Source: Candidatus Zipacnadia bacterium
GTDB lineage: Bacteria > Armatimonadota > Zipacnadia > Zipacnadales > Zipacnadaceae
NCBI GenBank assembly: GCA_029821255.1
Contig: JALGTS010000061.1
Span: 1-6,864 of the forward strand
Direction of reading: 5' to 3'
DNA length: 6,864 nt
The notes under the pieces were generated by a model, which was not told where the DNA came from, did not search any database, and saw nothing but the letters and a program-made list of their open reading frames with translations. Every line of letters starts with the position of its first letter. The stretch's first letter is position 1. This document shows, in pieces, positions 5,800 to 6,864 of this stretch. A program made the translations under genes and the position numbers.

Positions 5800-6864
5800 A
5801 TGCAACAGTTGAGAATGAGCCGTCCATCGGTAATATTTGCACTACTACTCGCCGCAACAGCTCTTTGGTCGGTGGTTGGAGTGGATGGGCTGGTATGGGC
5901 CGATCAGGCAACAGCCGAAGAGAGCTCCAATCTCATCAACCTTAAGCTTAAGGGTGGGGAGATCACCGAAGTCTTATCCTTGCTAGGACAGGCTGCTGGT
6001 GTTGACATTGTGATCAATGAAGGTGTTAGCGGCACCGTCCCTAGTATGAATTTGCATGATAAGACGGTCGAGGAAGCTTTGTATCTAATCGCACAAGCCA
6101 ACGGTTGTCAGGTATACAAGCTGGATCCGACCACCTATGTGGTATCCCCCTCCAATGCCAAAGGACCCGCAGGAGGGACTTTACTTAACCCCTTTAGTAC
6201 AGACACAGGCACCGTGCAACCGGCTGAGCGCACGGTGCCTCCGTCTCCGTCGTCCCTGCCTGCCGTGCCAGCAGTTGCCCCAGAGGTTCCCACGGTACCT
6301 GCCTGGCAGCTAGAGGAGTCGGGTTCTGTGCCACAAGCAGCCGATGAGAGTGAGTGGATCTGGGATCAGATCAAGCTCAAATATGCCGATCCGGCAGCAG
6401 TGGCCTACACCTTTGGTGGGGGAGTTACTGGAGGAGGCAGCGTACCCAGGAGAGTTGGTCCGTACGACCGGGGGAGGGCCGAGGCGCTTCCATTTGCGGG
6501 TGATCTGAGTTTGCCGGGGGCGCCGTTCGTCGGACAGTGGCAACAGTATGGGCGCTATGGAGAGGGCAGATTGGGTATCGGCTTAGGGCAATACGGTGGT
6601 GATAGATATGGCGGAGGCTACGGAGTCGGCGGCTATGGTGGCTATGGTGGCCGCTACGGTGGATACGGCGGCTATGGTGGCTATGGCGGGGTAGGGGGCG
6701 TGAGTCTGCCGCAAGGCATGGAGCCGCCTTTAGCAATCCTTGACCAAAATGTACTGCTGGTTCATGGCACTCAGGAAGCGATTGACAAGTTCCGGGAAAT
6801 ATTGGCATTCTTTGATAAACCGACTAAGCAAGTTCAGATTGAGGCCAAGTTCATCGAGGTCCAG
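5800..6864 (+). CDS. pilQ: Type IV pilus secretin PilQ, N-terminal 355 codons (continues past window)
   Basis: ATG 5800 is preceded by GGGAGGG (5789-5795). The frame is open to the right edge. A long signal peptide (about 1-34, cleavage after VWA) leads to an STN domain at 46-117 (INLKLKGGEITEVLSLLGQA, VDIVINEGVSGTV, KTVEEALYLIAQANG, TYVVSP). A Pro/Val/Ser linker follows (about 137-180). An N1/NolW (Secretin_N) domain begins at 189-206 (DQIKLKYADPAAVAYTFG) and resumes at 311-340 (LAILDQNVLLVHGTQEAIDK, ILAFFDKP). The KQVQIEAKFIEVQ stretch that starts the secretin pore domain ends the window. The NolW domain is split by about 100 residues (207-309), Gly-rich and then a GYGGYGG-type run at 264-300. 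PilQ forms the outer-membrane channel for the pilus. Other secretins (GspD) share these domains, but the neighbours indicate PilQ. Confidence 0.9.
   Translation, partial: MQQLRMSRPSVIFALLLAATALWSVVGVDGLVWADQATAEESSNLINLKLKGGEITEVLSLLGQAAGVDIVINEGVSGTVPSMNLHDKTVEEALYLIAQANGCQVYKLDPTTYVVSPSNAKGPAGGTLLNPFSTDTGTVQPAERTVPPSPSSLPAVPAVAPEVPTVPAWQLEESGSVPQAADESEWIWDQIKLKYADPAAVAYTFGGGVTGGGSVPRRVGPYDRGRAEALPFAGDLSLPGAPFVGQWQQYGRYGEGRLGIGLGQYGGDRYGGGYGVGGYGGYGGRYGGYGGYGGYGGVGGVSLPQGMEPPLAILDQNVLLVHGTQEAIDKFREILAFFDKPTKQVQIEAKFIEVQ
6207..6240. repeat. 11-bp perfect inverted repeat inside pilQ
   Basis: AGGCACCGTGC (6207-6217) and GCACGGTGCCT (6230-6240) are exact reverse complements around a 12-base loop. 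The element is GC-rich, lies in the linker between the STN and N1 domains, and has no T-tract, so it is not a normal intrinsic terminator. Confidence 0.8.

Overview
The window carries most of a type IV pilus (T4P) alignment/secretin locus on the + strand, preceded by the end of a fixX-like ferredoxin gene and a convergent stand-alone response regulator. The gene order pilM-pilN-pilO-pilP-(STN protein)-pilQ is the classic inner-membrane platform plus secretin arrangement of Gram-negative (diderm) bacteria. The proteins are highly divergent from proteobacterial ones and carry long Met/Gly/Pro-, poly-Pro- and Gly/Tyr-rich low-complexity segments. This points to a diderm outside the well-studied Proteobacteria; Armatimonadota or a similar little-cultured phylum is my guess from general style, not something the sequence proves.

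Layout: (1) 2-205, 3' end of a FixX-type ferredoxin-like gene, cut by the window edge. (2) 202-579 on the - strand, a 125-residue single-domain receiver whose stop codon overlaps the fixX stop. (3) 580-981, a 402-base non-coding region holding a strong - strand promoter for the regulator, an AT-rich palindrome, a + strand extended -10 box, a doubtful 42-codon ORF (760-888), and a good sigma70-type promoter for pilM with two interlocked palindromes over its -10/+1. (4) 982-4711, pilM, pilN, pilO and pilP, closely spaced with good Shine-Dalgarno sites. (5) 4712-4813, an internal promoter (CTGACA-16 bp-TACAAT). (6) 4814-5668, an exported STN-domain protein that resembles the first part of a secretin and ends in a 15-bp/5-residue tandem repeat (RYGSD type). 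(7) 5800-6864, the N-terminal 355 codons of the secretin PilQ, open at the right edge.

How they work together (family knowledge): PilM is the cytoplasmic actin-like protein that binds the N-terminal I-[ND]-L-L-P motif of PilN. PilN and PilO form the membrane heterodimer, PilP links it across the periplasm, and PilQ is the outer-membrane secretin through which the pilus passes. The upstream STN protein is probably a secretin accessory or a shortened secretin paralogue.

The most unusual aspect is that five consecutive T4P proteins each carry a long low-complexity segment, placed as a terminal tail, a linker, or an insertion inside a folded domain (PilN, and the N1/NolW domain of PilQ). Other points of interest are a predicted G-quadruplex in pilP, an 11-bp perfect inverted repeat inside pilQ, and the palindromes over the pilM promoter.
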